DNA of 64,000 nucleotides from Palsa-892 sp963751615 (GTDB taxonomy: Bacteria; Pseudomonadota; Alphaproteobacteria; Rhizobiales; Xanthobacteraceae), in assembly GCA_963751615.1 (NCBI GenBank), contig CAVVVG010000006.1:558001-622000 (forward strand), given 5' to 3'. How positions within the stretch are numbered: the stretch's first letter is position 1; the number at the start of each line of letters is the position of its first letter. A program made the position numbers and the translations under genes. Below the pieces are notes generated by a model. The model searched no databases, was not told the DNA's origin, and was given only the letters and a program-made list of their open reading frames with translations. This document shows, piece after piece, positions 8,507 through 18,344 of the stretch.

Positions 8507-10470
8507 GGTTCGGTTACTTCTGTTTCACCGATCACAATAATTTTGGTCCGCTCTGCAACTTGGTCACCAACCGCGACCGCAACTTCAACAACCGTTCCGT
8601 CGCTCGGAGAGTTCAGCGTGTGTTCCATTTTCATCGCTTCGATAACGGCAAGTCGCTGACCTTTATCGACACGATCACCTTTTTGCACATCAATAGAAAG
8701 AACCTTGCCATGCATGGGTGCAGTGATCACTCCGTCGGCATCAATATGGTCGACATCGATAACGGTCGCATCCTCGGGAACGACAACGGTTTGCTTACCG
8801 TTGCGCCATGCAATAGCGTTGCTGCCTGCCTCGATCACAATGCAATCCGCGGCTGGTTGTCCGCCGATGCTTGCATGGGCACCTTTGGCATCAAATTGTA
8901 CACAGGCCATTGCCCGCTGGCCCTCGATCTCGACCGCGAAATAAGTTTCTCGTCCCCGGTTAAAGTCGAAGGCGTCATACGCATCCCACGGCGAACGCCT
9001 TTCGTCAGATCGCTTGTGGGCTCTGATTGATAACCGCTTTTGATCGCGAACAACTAATGACTCCACGGCTTTTGCCGCTGCCGCGAAATCAGTCGAACGT
9101 TGAGAGGTTCCAAGCACACTGGCCTCACGTTCGATCAGCCCCGTATCAATTTTTCCATCCCGAAAAGACTTCAAGTTTGCCAGCGCACGCAAAAATGCAA
9201 CATTGCTTCGTGGACCGGCAATTACGGTATGATCCAAGGCTCGCGTCAAACGATCGAGCGCCTCATTGCGGTTAGGTGCATGGGCAATCAATTTCGCAAT
9301 CATAGGATCGTAATAAGGCGTAACCTCCCCACCCTCTTCAATTCCGCTGTCGACCCGGATGCCGTCCTCTTTTGGGAACTGCAATCTATAAACTTTTCCA
9401 GTCGAAGGCAGAAAATTCCTTTCCGGATCCTCGGCGTATAGCCGCACTTCGACAGCATGACCATTCAATTTGATATCCGATTGTGATAAAGGCAACTTCT
9501 CACCGGATGCAACACGAAACTGCCATTCGACGAGATCGAGGCCGGTGACCATTTCGGTTACAGGATGCTCCACCTGCAACCGCGTATTCATTTCAAGAAA
9601 ATAATATCCATCCGTGCGCAAACCCGCCGAGTCATCAGCAATAAACTCTACGGTACCGGCACCTTGATAGCCAACGGCCTTTGCCGCTGTTACGGCTGCC
9701 TGGGTCATTACCGCACGTAATTCATCAGTCATGCCCGGCGCCGGCGCTTCCTCAATTACTTTTTGATGACGCCGCTGTGCCGAACAATCGCGTTCGAAAA
9801 GATGTACCGTATTGCCATGACTGTCGGCAAAGATCTGAATTTCGATGTGGCGCGGATTCTCGATTGCTTTTTCGATCAATACGCGTTTGTCGCCAAAAGA
9901 AGATTCCGCTTCTCGCATACACGAAGCAAGCGCCTGATCGAATTCAATTTGCTTCGAAACCTTGCGCATTCCTTTGCCGCCACCCCCGGCAACCGCTTTG
10001 ATCAAAACGGGATAGCCAGTCTCATAGGCCTTCTGGCGTAAGAATGAGACGTCCTGTTTCTCGCCGTGATAGCCCGGCACGACAGGCACACCGACTTTCT
10101 CCATCAAGACTTTTGCTTCGCTCTTCGAGCCCATGGCGCGCATCGCCGCAGATGGTGGGCCGACAAAGATAATTCCCGCAGCGGTACAGCCTTCGACAAG
10201 CTCAGGCCTTTCTGAAAGAAATCCATAACCCGGATGAATGGATTCAGCCTTTGCTTTCCGTGCGGCTTCAATTATGCGAGTGACATCGAGATAGCTTTCG
10301 CGCGCTGGGGAAAGCCCGATGAAATACGATTCGTCCGCAGATTTCACATGCAGAGCATCGCGATCAGCCTCAGAATATACAGCGATTGTGCGCATACCCA
10401 TTCGGCGCGCGGTACGAATAACCCGCACGGCAATCTCACCGCGATTGGCAATAAGGACAGAGCGAAACAT
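8503..10470 (-). CDS. mccA: Methylcrotonyl-CoA carboxylase, biotin-carboxylase/carrier subunit
   Basis: 655 residues with the order biotin carboxylase, ATP-grasp (GGGGKGMR), linker, biotinyl carrier. The biotin-accepting Lys is in EAMKM at about residue 614. The subunit carboxylates biotin for 3-methylcrotonyl-CoA carboxylase in leucine breakdown. The assignment to MCC rather than PCC rests on the window holding a second, PCC-like alpha subunit at 39 kb, a clear MCC beta subunit at 20 kb and isovaleryl-CoA dehydrogenase at 29 kb. A geranyl-CoA carboxylase is a weaker alternative, as no other acyclic-terpene genes are seen. DUF1489 follows with a 4-bp overlap. Confidence 0.83.
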   Translation of the reverse strand: MFRSVLIANRGEIAVRVIRTARRMGMRTIAVYSEADRDALHVKSADESYFIGLSPARESYLDVTRIIEAARKAKAESIHPGYGFLSERPELVEGCTAAGIIFVGPPSAAMRAMGSKSEAKVLMEKVGVPVVPGYHGEKQDVSFLRQKAYETGYPVLIKAVAGGGGKGMRKVSKQIEFDQALASCMREAESSFGDKRVLIEKAIENPRHIEIQIFADSHGNTVHLFERDCSAQRRHQKVIEEAPAPGMTDELRAVMTQAAVTAAKAVGYQGAGTVEFIADDSAGLRTDGYYFLEMNTRLQVEHPVTEMVTGLDLVEWQFRVASGEKLPLSQSDIKLNGHAVEVRLYAEDPERNFLPSTGKVYRLQFPKEDGIRVDSGIEEGGEVTPYYDPMIAKLIAHAPNRNEALDRLTRALDHTVIAGPRSNVAFLRALANLKSFRDGKIDTGLIEREASVLGTSQRSTDFAAAAKAVESLVVRDQKRLSIRAHKRSDERRSPWDAYDAFDFNRGRETYFAVEIEGQRAMACVQFDAKGAHASIGGQPAADCIVIEAGSNAIAWRNGKQTVVVPEDATVIDVDHIDADGVITAPMHGKVLSIDVQKGDRVDKGQRLAVIEAMKMEHTLNSPSDGTVVEVAVAVGDQVAERTKIIVIGETEVTEP

Positions 10471-10511
10471 GGCGAAGGGATAGTAGCGAGCCCTTTGATA
10501 TCCGCTAGGGG

Positions 10512-11459
10512 CTACCGGATGACTTGGGAAGAATTCGCAGGTGCAACAGGGACTGGTGGCGGGAGTGTAGGCGCAGATTGCGGCGCCGCGGAATTTCGCG
10601 TCGGCGAAGCGAACGTCGCCGAGGCATTCGCATTTTTTTGTTTAGACTTGGACGTACCCGCCGCAGGAGCAACAGTTGTCTCTTTTGGCGGGGTTTCACT
10701 AGCAGCCGGCTGATTAGCCAAATTTTGAATTAACGAATGCTCAGCGGTTGGGATTACAAGGCTGATCACCCCTGATGGTTCGTTCGACATGCTACGCCTA
10801 TCGTCGGTTTTGGAAGCATCGACAGTGCCAGCCAGATACTTTGCTAGCAGCACTTCAAATTTCTTCTCTTTTAGATTTTCGCTCACATGCGAAGGATCGC
10901 GCAAAAGGTTAAGACGCGGGCAATATTCTGGAGTACATCCATCTTTCTCGGCCATTGTCTGAGCGACAAAACCGAATGGATCTTCTTCAACCGCTGTGCG
11001 AAGATTCTCAATCTGCTCGCGCATGGGCAGATCGCGTGTCGCTGGATAAGCGATAATATCAGAAATAAATCCGAGACGCTGGCGTGTCAGTGCCAGTGCC
11101 GCAGTCGCTCGCTGAGGTTCTGAAAATAGAATTTTCTCGCAAGCTTCGTGCAGCGAACGATTTCTGGAACCATCAATACAAGAAGCAATGCCATTCTGAC
11201 TTGTCTGGGCCAAAAGAGCGCTCGCGCGCAGTGCGGTCGCGTTTCGCTCATTATTTCGAGCCTCGTCCTCCAAATGTTCGAGACTGAAGTAGCCGAGCCC
11301 ACCAATGAGCAAGAGAAGTGCAAAATGTGTGAAGGAGGTAAATAAATCACCTCCCTCGACGCGTGGTCGCAGCCACAGCATCAAGAGTATAGTCAAAACG
11401 ATGGTACCGACAATGATGGCCCATGTCGGCACCGATACGCTGGCAAGCCAGGCCTCCAT
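10512..11459 (-). CDS. Hypothetical two-helix membrane protein
   Basis: 315 residues that I do not recognise. Two N-terminal membrane helices (about residues 10-30 and 42-60) are followed by a soluble, mostly helical region with four Cys (two in a CTPEYC pair near residue 175). The last 90 residues are a low-complexity Pro/Ala/Ser/Lys tail, likely disordered. It lies between kup and mccA on the same strand, 41 bases from mccA. The start is uncertain, as no strong ribosome site precedes ATG 11459. Confidence 0.6.
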   Translation of the reverse strand: MEAWLASVSVPTWAIIVGTIVLTILLMLWLRPRVEGGDLFTSFTHFALLLLIGGLGYFSLEHLEDEARNNERNATALRASALLAQTSQNGIASCIDGSRNRSLHEACEKILFSEPQRATAALALTRQRLGFISDIIAYPATRDLPMREQIENLRTAVEEDPFGFVAQTMAEKDGCTPEYCPRLNLLRDPSHVSENLKEKKFEVLLAKYLAGTVDASKTDDRRSMSNEPSGVISLVIPTAEHSLIQNLANQPAASETPPKETTVAPAAGTSKSKQKNANASATFASPTRNSAAPQSAPTLPPPVPVAPANSSQVIR

Positions 11460-11531
11460 AATTCATAATACCGCATTTCGCGTTGGCATCGAAGAGGCTG
11501 GAAACGCCACAGATATTGGCTTTCTGATAAT

Positions 11532-13445
11532 TCATACCGCGACCTGAGTGCCGATCTCGACGACTCGCTCGGACGGAATCTGGAAATAAGCGGTCGCATC
11601 GTTTGCCGTGCGCGCCAGCGCGATAAAAAGGCGATCTTGCCAGCGGGGCATGCCGGAGTGGGCTGCAGGTTTCAGCGCTCTCCGCGAGAGAAAGAATGAG
11701 GTTTTCATGATATCGAATTCCCAGCCGAGTTTTCGCGCCATGGCGAGCGCCTTGGGCACATTGGGGCTCTCCATAAAACCGTAGCGGAGTGTAACACGCG
11801 AAAAAGTTTTGCTGATGCCTTCGACAGTCACGCGCTCATGCGCGGCAACCCTTGGCATCTCCTCGGTCTTCACAGTGAGAATGACATTTTGCTCGTGTAA
11901 AACCTTGTAATGCTTAAGGCTGTGCAGAAGCGCTGTAGGTGTGCTTTCCGGATCTCCGGTAAAAAAAATCGCCGTACCGGGAACGCGGTGTATCGGTTTC
12001 TTTTCGAGATTTTTGATAAGGTCAACGAGCGGCACTTCAAGTCTGCGCGTCTTTTCGAATAGCGCGCCTGCACCGCGCCGCCACGTGATCATTAGCGTCA
12101 TGATGGCACTTCCAACCAACAACGATACCCATCCTCCCTCCGCGACTTTCAGCAAATTCGCCGAGAGAAACGTCATGTCGAGCATGATAAATGGCAAAAC
12201 CAGCAGCGCTGCTGCCCACAGTTTCCAATTCCACATCCGCCAGACCACGATAAAGGCCATCATCGTGGTCACGACCATCGTACCGGTAACCGAAATTCCA
12301 TACGCTGATGCCAGTGCACTCGATGATCGGAAAAGACCAACCAATAGCAAAACACCAGCAAGCAGGAGCCAATTAACGCGTGGAATATAAATTTGCCCGG
12401 CCAACGACGCCGATGTGTGACGAATATCAAGACGGGGAAGCAAACCGAGTTGCACCGCCTGCTGTGTTAGCGAGTAAGCGCCGGTAATCACTGCTTGGCT
12501 TGCGATCACTGTTGCCGCGGTAGCAAGCCCCACCATGGGTATCAACGCCCAATCCGGATAAAGCAAAAAGAATGGGTTTTCGAGTGCACTCGGATTTGAA
12601 AGAAGCAATGCCCCCTGCCCAAAATAATTCAGAACAAGCGCCGGAAACACGAACCCCAGCCACGCCGCCTGAATGGGTTTTCTGCCAAAATGACCAAGAT
12701 CCGCATATAAGGCTTCCGCACCGGTAACTGCGAGGAAAACAGCACCCAATGTTACGAAGCCGATCATGCCGTGATGGAGCATGAAAGTGACCGCATACTG
12801 CGGATCTAACGCAAACAGCACGCTCGGATCGTCCGCGATATGGAAAAGGCCAGCAACCGCAATAGCCAAAAACCAGATCGCAGTTACCGGCCCGAAAAAT
12901 GCCGAAACCGCTGCCGTACCGCGAACTTGCACGGCAAACAATCCGGCCAGAACAACGCATGTAATGGGAATGACATAAGTGTCGAAAGCAGGTGTCGCGA
13001 CCTTGAGACCTTCGATCGCGGAAAGCACCGAAATTGCTGGCGTGATAACCGCATCGCCATAGAACAAAGCCGCGCCAATAATACCGAGCATCAATATTGT
13101 AGAACTTGGCCGCCCAAGCGATCGCTGTGCGAGCGCCATCAGCGACAGCGTTCCGCCCTCGCCCTTGTTATCCGCTCGCAGGAGGACAAAAACATATTTG
13201 GCCGTAACGACAACTACCAAAGACCAGACGATCAGTGATAAAACTCCGAGTACGGCGTTGCGCGTTACCAGTCCATTTGTACCAATTGCGGCGCTAATGG
13301 ATTCCCTTACGGCATAGAGCGGGCTAGTGCCGATGTCGCCATAAACGACCCCGATGCAACCCAATGTAAGAGCCCAGAACCCTGTCCTCGAGTGCGCCTC
13401 ACCAGTTTCCACGGCGGGCTCTATGCTTACACCAGACGCTGCCAT
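11532..13445 (-). CDS. kup: Low-affinity potassium uptake protein Kup
   Basis: Proton-coupled K+ importer of the KUP/HAK/KT family with about 12 membrane helices. It opens with the family signature GVVYGDIGTSPLYA and contains GEGGTLSLMAL; the cytoplasmic C-terminal region follows residue 450. The start at 13445 gives 637 residues and has GGAG 8 bases before it; a GTG at 13466 is in frame but lacks a site. Immediately upstream on the same strand is a degraded second copy whose TGA overlaps the start region, so the pair was once a tandem kup array. Confidence 0.93.
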   Translation of the reverse strand: MAASGVSIEPAVETGEAHSRTGFWALTLGCIGVVYGDIGTSPLYAVRESISAAIGTNGLVTRNAVLGVLSLIVWSLVVVVTAKYVFVLLRADNKGEGGTLSLMALAQRSLGRPSSTILMLGIIGAALFYGDAVITPAISVLSAIEGLKVATPAFDTYVIPITCVVLAGLFAVQVRGTAAVSAFFGPVTAIWFLAIAVAGLFHIADDPSVLFALDPQYAVTFMLHHGMIGFVTLGAVFLAVTGAEALYADLGHFGRKPIQAAWLGFVFPALVLNYFGQGALLLSNPSALENPFFLLYPDWALIPMVGLATAATVIASQAVITGAYSLTQQAVQLGLLPRLDIRHTSASLAGQIYIPRVNWLLLAGVLLLVGLFRSSSALASAYGISVTGTMVVTTMMAFIVVWRMWNWKLWAAALLVLPFIMLDMTFLSANLLKVAEGGWVSLLVGSAIMTLMITWRRGAGALFEKTRRLEVPLVDLIKNLEKKPIHRVPGTAIFFTGDPESTPTALLHSLKHYKVLHEQNVILTVKTEEMPRVAAHERVTVEGISKTFSRVTLRYGFMESPNVPKALAMARKLGWEFDIMKTSFFLSRRALKPAAHSGMPRWQDRLFIALARTANDATAYFQIPSERVVEIGTQVAV

Positions 13446-13462
13446 CGCAATGACTCCGCCGT

Positions 13463-14190
13463 TCACACCGTGACTTGGGTTCCTATTTCTACCACGCGCT
13501 CGGAAGGTATTTGGAAAAAGGTCGTGGCATCGTTCGCCGCCTGTGCAAGGCTGATAAAAAGTCGGTCCTGCCAGCGGGGCATACCCGAATGCGTTGCTGG
13601 TTTCAGCGCACGCCGCGAGAGGAAGAAAGAAGTCGACATAATATCGAATTGCCAGCCCAGCTTACGGGCGACCGCAAGAGCTTTGGGTACGTTAGGACTT
13701 TCCATGAATCCAAACTTAAGTTTCACGACGCTGAATTGAGGCGAAACACCCTCTATCACGACCCGATCGTCATTCGCGACGCGGGGCGTGTCCGCAATAT
13801 TGATCGTAAGGATCATGTTGTGGTCGTGCAGAACATCGTTGTGCTTGAGATTATGCAGAAGAGCGCTCGGTGCATAATCCGGGTTGCCGGTGAGAAAAAT
13901 TGCAGTCCCTTTGACAATATGCGGTGATTTTTTTCTAGACTTTTGACGAGATCTTTCAATGGTGCCTCGATGCGGCGCGTTTTTTCGAAGAGCATCCTTG
14001 TTCCACGTCGCCAGGTAATAATCACCACCACAAGGCTAATGCCGAACAAGAGCGGAACCCAAGCACCCTCAAAAAGTTTCAAGAGATTAGCTGCAAGAAA
14101 CGAACTGTCGATCAGGATGAAAGGTGCCCTAAGCAGAAGAGCAGCCCACCAACGCCACGCCCACAATTTCCAAATCACGTAGCATGGGCG
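13463..14190 (-). pseudogene. Truncated, frameshifted second kup copy
   Basis: Only the C-terminal third of a Kup protein remains. Homology to the intact neighbour begins near WKLWAWRWWAALLL and ends with the same SERVVEIGTQV. About 420 N-terminal residues are missing and nothing Kup-like precedes 14190. Inside, a run of seven A (T on the plus strand, 13927-13933) breaks the frame: downstream of it TAIFLTGNPD is read only in another frame. One added or two lost A would restore the frame. Residues on both sides of the break remain Kup-like, so the decay is recent or the shift is a sequencing error; the 5' loss is real either way. Confidence 0.88.
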
Positions 14191-14251
14191 CAAAGCCCCT
14201 GTCATGTACGTGAATTAGGGCTGCTTGACGCAGTTCCGTGACGCGCATTGC

Positions 14252-15229
14252 CTAGTCGAGTTTAATCCCTGCCTTTTGCACGATTGGCCCCCATTTCGCG
14301 AGGTCGGAAGCCGTCAATTCACGCAGATCCTCCGGCCCCTTAGCCCAAATATCGACTCCCAACCCCTCCATGCGTTCCCTGATTGCCGGAATCGCCAGTG
14401 CAGCAATTATCTCGGTATTGAGCTTAGCAACAATCTCTTTCGACGTGCGCGCCGGTGCGTAGACGGCAAACCACGTTCCGGCATCGAAACCCGATACGCC
14501 CGACTCGATCACAGTAGGGACATCGGGCATCACGGGTGTGCGTTTCAACCCGGTCGTTGCAAGCGCTCTTACTTTGCCTTCACGTACATGTGGCAAAGCT
14601 GTTAGAACAAAATCAAAAAATAGCGGCACGCGGCCACCAATCACATCAACCACGGCAAGAGGATTTCCGCGATAAGGCACATGCAAAAGATTGATGCCCG
14701 TCATCTGCTTGAACTGCTCGACGGCAAGGTGATTTGTAGTGCCGTTACCGGCTGACGCGTACGCGATATCTCCTGGTTTCGCCCTTGCCATTGCGATCAG
14801 CTCGGCGATGGACTTCGCTCGAAATTGCGGATTAACAACCACCGCCATAGGAATATTACCGATCAGAGTTACAGGCTCGAAGTCCTTGATCGGGTCGTAG
14901 GCTAAATGGCTATAAAGATGCGGCGTGATCGCAATTGAGCTCGGAGTTAATAACAATGTATAGCCATCGGGGGCTGCTTTCGCGACCGCATCCGTACCGA
15001 GGTTACCGCCTGTACCGGGCTTGTTGTCGACAACAATCGGTTTCTTGAGTTTCTCAGTCAATTGCGCGCCGATCAAACGTGCGAGCGTGTCTGCGGAGCC
15101 GCCCGCCGGAAAGGGCACGATAATGGTAATAGGTCGTGTGGGATAAGCTTGCGACCAGGACGGTGATACTGGCAGAAGCAGAACGAAGCCAAACGCGAGC
15201 ATGGCATGAATTCGCTTAAGATATATCAC
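14252..15229 (-). CDS. Tripartite tricarboxylate transporter substrate-binding protein (TctC/Bug)
   Basis: 325-residue periplasmic binding protein. The signal peptide ends near PSWSQA, followed by the family hallmarks YPTRPITIIVPFPAGGSADT and GTGGNLGTDAVAKAAPDGYT. Such proteins capture carboxylates for a TctAB permease or act as stand-alone sensors. No tctA or tctB lies nearby, so it is an orphan, as is common for Bug proteins. The GTG start at 15229 has AAGGAAG upstream. The adjacent divergent gene encodes a broken class II aldolase. Confidence 0.88.
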   Translation of the reverse strand: MIYLKRIHAMLAFGFVLLLPVSPSWSQAYPTRPITIIVPFPAGGSADTLARLIGAQLTEKLKKPIVVDNKPGTGGNLGTDAVAKAAPDGYTLLLTPSSIAITPHLYSHLAYDPIKDFEPVTLIGNIPMAVVVNPQFRAKSIAELIAMARAKPGDIAYASAGNGTTNHLAVEQFKQMTGINLLHVPYRGNPLAVVDVIGGRVPLFFDFVLTALPHVREGKVRALATTGLKRTPVMPDVPTVIESGVSGFDAGTWFAVYAPARTSKEIVAKLNTEIIAALAIPAIRERMEGLGVDIWAKGPEDLRELTASDLAKWGPIVQKAGIKLD

Positions 15230-15308
15230 GACACTTCCTTAGTCTTGCTTATTCTTTGTCTCAACTGATAAATCAACACACGAGCTTTTACAACGAATAG
15301 GCTAATCG

Positions 15309-16038
15309 ATGGCGATCGAAATCGATCCACAATCTATCGAGGACTTGGTTGCAGCCAATCGAATTCTCGTGAATGAAAACGTGCTTGACGCATATGGCCA
15401 CATTAGCGTCCGCCATCCCGCTAACCCGCAACGTTATCTTCTGAGCCGCAATATCGCACCCGCGCTCGTGAAGGCTGAAGATATCGTCGAATACGACTTT
15501 GACAGTAATCCGATCGGCGCTGCCGCAAATCACGCGCATTTTCTGGAACGTTTTATTCACGGCGAAATCTATCGGGCGCGTTCAGATGTGAATTCTGTAG
15601 TCCACTCACATTCGCCGAACGTCATTCCGTTTGGCGTCACCAATCATCCACTGCGCGCACTGTACCACATGTCTTCATTTCTCACGCCCGGCGCACCAGT
15701 ATTTGAGATTCGAAAATTCGCGGGGATGAGCAATATGCTGATCTCCAACGGCACACTTGGAAAATCGCTTGCGGACACCTTGGGTAAAAACAATGTCGCG
15801 CTAATGCGTGGGCACGGCAATGTCATCGTCGCGACAACGATCCAAATGGCGGTTTTTCGCGCCATCTATACCGAAGTAAATGCGCGCCTGCAGTTACAGA
15901 CAACGGCGCTTGGCGCGCCCATCAACTTTCTCGAGTCCCGAAGAGGGCGAGAAGGCAATGCAGGTACTCGACAATATTCATTTGCGTGCCTGGGATATCT
16001 GGAAGCGCGTTGCAATAGAGCAAGTAAAAAATTCCTAA
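15309..16038 (+). pseudogene. Class II aldolase/adducin family gene, frameshifted near the 3' end
   Basis: The first 208 residues are an intact class II aldolase core: GHISVRHP, the metal-ligand pair HSHSP and the later HGHG-type ligand in MRGHGNVI. Such enzymes are Zn-dependent aldolases or decarboxylases of hydroxy acids. After INFL the frame is lost: around 15933 one base appears to be extra, and in the neighbouring frame a normal tail, PEEGEKAMQVLDN to QVKNS, runs to a TAA at 16036-16038. As written, translation instead continues to 16175 with unrelated residues. All metal ligands are upstream of the shift, so activity may survive. Confidence 0.78.
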
Positions 16039-16047
16039 TGAGCGACG

Positions 16048-16500
16048 TTAATTCGGTTGGCAAAAACCCCGAAGGTGCGAAACGACTGGACTGGAACCGA
16101 TCATCATGTGGCGCGAATGGACGGCTGGATACCACACCGCCATGCCTTTCTGCCTTCCTTCGCGCTGATAACTGAAAAAAACCGTCGTGAACGCCTGATT
16201 GCCGTCAGGCATGATTTCAAGAAAATTGAGCGAGTTGTTTCCACGAAATAGCAGCACATTCGTCATGCCGAAGGGACCAACGACCCGCGCTTTCGCTTGA
16301 GCCAAATTGATATTCTCAAAGGAAATATTGAGTTTATCTGCCGCGGCTTTTGCGTCCCATTCTTTGTCGAACTTGGCGGTAGTTCCACCCGGAAATTGGC
16401 AGTTGAGTGTACGGAAATCAGTCTGCGCATTGGCGGAAATAATCTCGAACAAGGTGGCCATGAGGAATTGACCAATACCCATGGCGCGTATCAAATTCAT
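16048..16500 (-). CDS. Hypothetical exported protein
   Basis: 150 residues that I do not recognise. A weak signal peptide ends near residue 25 (ISANAQ). The mature part has a possible beta fold with the blocks LNCQFPGGTTAKFDKEWD and GPFGMTNVLLFRGNNSLNFLE. One Cys near residue 34 and another near the C-terminus could form a disulfide. The stop lies 10 bases from the end of the convergent aldolase gene. Confidence 0.6.
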   Translation of the reverse strand: MNLIRAMGIGQFLMATLFEIISANAQTDFRTLNCQFPGGTTAKFDKEWDAKAAADKLNISFENINLAQAKARVVGPFGMTNVLLFRGNNSLNFLEIMPDGNQAFTTVFFSYQREGRQKGMAVWYPAVHSRHMMIGSSPVVSHLRGFCQPN

Positions 16501-16666
16501 GACTCAGTCCTGTGCTCCGGTTTGTCTTTGAAACCTACACATCCACCCCGGCGAGGCTTTGCCCAGCCTGCATGAGCTTGTCAAATATCGAACCGGGCGA
16601 TTGATCGCGGTCTTGCCGCAATCGGGCACCAGGGTTCGTACCACATTCGTGGGAGGAGATTGAGCC

Positions 16667-16870
16667 ATGCGTTTGTTGTTCGGAATGATCCTAGGCGCCG
16701 CTGCGATGATCGGAATTGCCTACATCCACGACTCTATGTACGCACCCCCCTCTACGCTGCCTGCCAGCAGCGAGCCTCGCCCCATGGTGAACTGGGATGT
16801 CGTCAATACATTTACTCGCCGCGCTTCGGTTGCCGCCCGTGAGCAATGGGACAAAATCTCGGGTAAATGA
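16667..16870 (+). CDS. Small hypothetical membrane protein
   Basis: 67 residues with one N-terminal membrane helix or uncleaved signal (MRLLFGMILGAAAMIGIAYI), a short Pro/Ser linker and a polar C-terminus (NTFTRRASVAAREQWDKI). A strong GGAGGAG ribosome site lies 8 bases before the ATG, which supports a real gene. The function is unknown. Confidence 0.65.
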   Translation: MRLLFGMILGAAAMIGIAYIHDSMYAPPSTLPASSEPRPMVNWDVVNTFTRRASVAAREQWDKISGK

Positions 16871-17001
16871 AAAAGTTTACTGTTATTTAATTTTCGCTGG
16901 GAGTCTCGGCCGCCTTTTGATTCGAAGGCGATGCTGAATGCCGTTCCTCCTCCATTGTAGTATGAAACTCGCCAGTGATTCGTACGATCGGAGAGCTCCC
17001 C

Positions 17002-17421
17002 ATGCGGAAGCATACGAGGCCATTGGTGCGCGCGAAGTCCGAACGGCGGAAGTCGAAATCAAGACGCAAAACCAATGCGGTTATCCATGCAACATCGGTA
17101 GTAACAGTCGCAATTCTGTGTATGGGGCTGGCGGCAATGATATTCATGGCCAATTACAAAAATGAAAAAAATCCCGATGTTACGGCGCACGTCGATCCAC
17201 CAATCATTTCAAAGCCCGAGTTCGCCGCAGCCCCGCCGATGGAATCGCTGCCTCCTGACGGAGACTTCATCACCGGATCGATACCGCCTTACCAGGCAGT
17301 TCCGGTTCCACTGCCAATTCCGAGACCAAAAATTGCCGCGAGAAAAAACCAAACCAAACAAGAGAAATCGCTTTTCAGCTTCCTCACGCTGCCACAAAAC
17401 AACGCCGCTCAAAAACACTGA
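17002..17421 (+). CDS. Hypothetical single-pass membrane protein
   Basis: 139 residues. A very basic N-terminus (RAKSERRKSKSRRKT) precedes one membrane helix (about residues 32-52), then a Pro-rich extracytoplasmic tail with PPIISKP and LPIPRPK. GGAGAG sits 7 bases before ATG 17002, so the in-frame ATG at 16975 is less likely. The basic-then-helix order predicts cytoplasmic N-terminus and periplasmic tail. The function is unknown. Confidence 0.6.
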   Translation: MRKHTRPLVRAKSERRKSKSRRKTNAVIHATSVVTVAILCMGLAAMIFMANYKNEKNPDVTAHVDPPIISKPEFAAAPPMESLPPDGDFITGSIPPYQAVPVPLPIPRPKIAARKNQTKQEKSLFSFLTLPQNNAAQKH

Positions 17422-17442
17422 GACGCATGGCGCGTACAGTTG

Positions 17443-17566
17443 GTCCGGCGCTGTCGAGGATTACGGAATTGTCTTCGGGTCGAATAGTCAGCTACGCGAC
17501 CGGATCGATGACGCGCTTCTCACGCTCGGCAAGAATGGTGCCTACCAGCAGATATGCGACAAGTGA
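17443..17566 (+). pseudogene. C-terminal remnant of a family 3 solute-binding protein
   Basis: About 40 codons ending in TGA at 17564-17566 read EDYGIVFGSNSQLRDRIDD, then ALLTLGKNGAYQQICDK. This is the characteristic C-terminal motif of periplasmic amino-acid binding proteins (family 3), where a GIVFG strand is followed by a helix and GxYQxIxDKW. No upstream part of such a protein is present, so it is a leftover 3' end of a deleted gene. Confidence 0.65.
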
Positions 17567-17616
17567 TCCGGAGGAGCATAAAAGCCAGCCCTCGAAACCG
17601 TTTTCCGGAAGGATCG

Positions 17617-18300
17617 ATGCGCATCACTCTTCACACCCTCACTCGTCTCATCGCGCTGTCGCTCATTGTCTTATCGCACGCCCGCGCGGAAGAATTCGGC
17701 CCTGTCTATGTCGTGACCTATATGGAAGTGGCATCCGCCGCGACGGGAACTATGTCCGCGGCCTTGAAGAAATACGCGGGGACCAGCCGTAAAGCTATTG
17801 GCAACCTCGCTTTTACCGCGCTCCAGCGCATCGAACGCCCAAATCAGTTCGCAATTGTCGCTGCGTGGCGGGATCAAAGAGCGATAGAAACCCACACTGG
17901 CTCCGAGACGTCCTTGCACTTCCGCAACACGCTGAAGCCGCTTTCCATCGCCGGCTACGACGAGCGGCTACACGGCGCCCTTTCGGTCGGCGACAGTCGG
18001 TTGAAAACCGAAGGCATTTGGGCAATCACGCATATCGATTTCATTCCGCCCAGAAAAGACGACGGCATCGACGCAGCGAAACAGTTGGCCGATGCCAGCC
18101 GTCGGCAGATTGGCAATTATCAATTCGATATCTTGCTACAGGCCAATCGTTCCAATCACATTACATTTGTCGAGATCTGGAAAAATCTTGTCGCGGTTGA
18201 AACACACGAGATGGCGGTATCGACTAAATCATTTCGCGAACAGATCTTGCCGATGAGCGGAGCGCTTTATGACCAGCGGTTATATCGCGAGCTGAATTAA
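17617..18300 (+). CDS. Exported protein with two ABM-like domains
   Basis: 227 residues. The signal peptide ends near SHARA; two repeated ferredoxin-like halves follow, each with a YVVTYMEV or WAITHIDF strand, a helix and a strand ending in AIVAAWRDQRAIETH or ITFVEIWKNLVAVETH. This matches tandem antibiotic-biosynthesis-monooxygenase-type (dimeric alpha-beta barrel) domains. The start at 17617 follows GGAAGG; an upstream GTG-type extension would destroy the signal peptide. An exported ABM tandem is unusual. Substrate and reaction are unknown. Confidence 0.72.
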   Translation: MRITLHTLTRLIALSLIVLSHARAEEFGPVYVVTYMEVASAATGTMSAALKKYAGTSRKAIGNLAFTALQRIERPNQFAIVAAWRDQRAIETHTGSETSLHFRNTLKPLSIAGYDERLHGALSVGDSRLKTEGIWAITHIDFIPPRKDDGIDAAKQLADASRRQIGNYQFDILLQANRSNHITFVEIWKNLVAVETHEMAVSTKSFREQILPMSGALYDQRLYRELN

Positions 18301-18344
18301 GGCTCGATGCCTCCGGCCGTCCACTGCAATAGACAAAAACTGCG

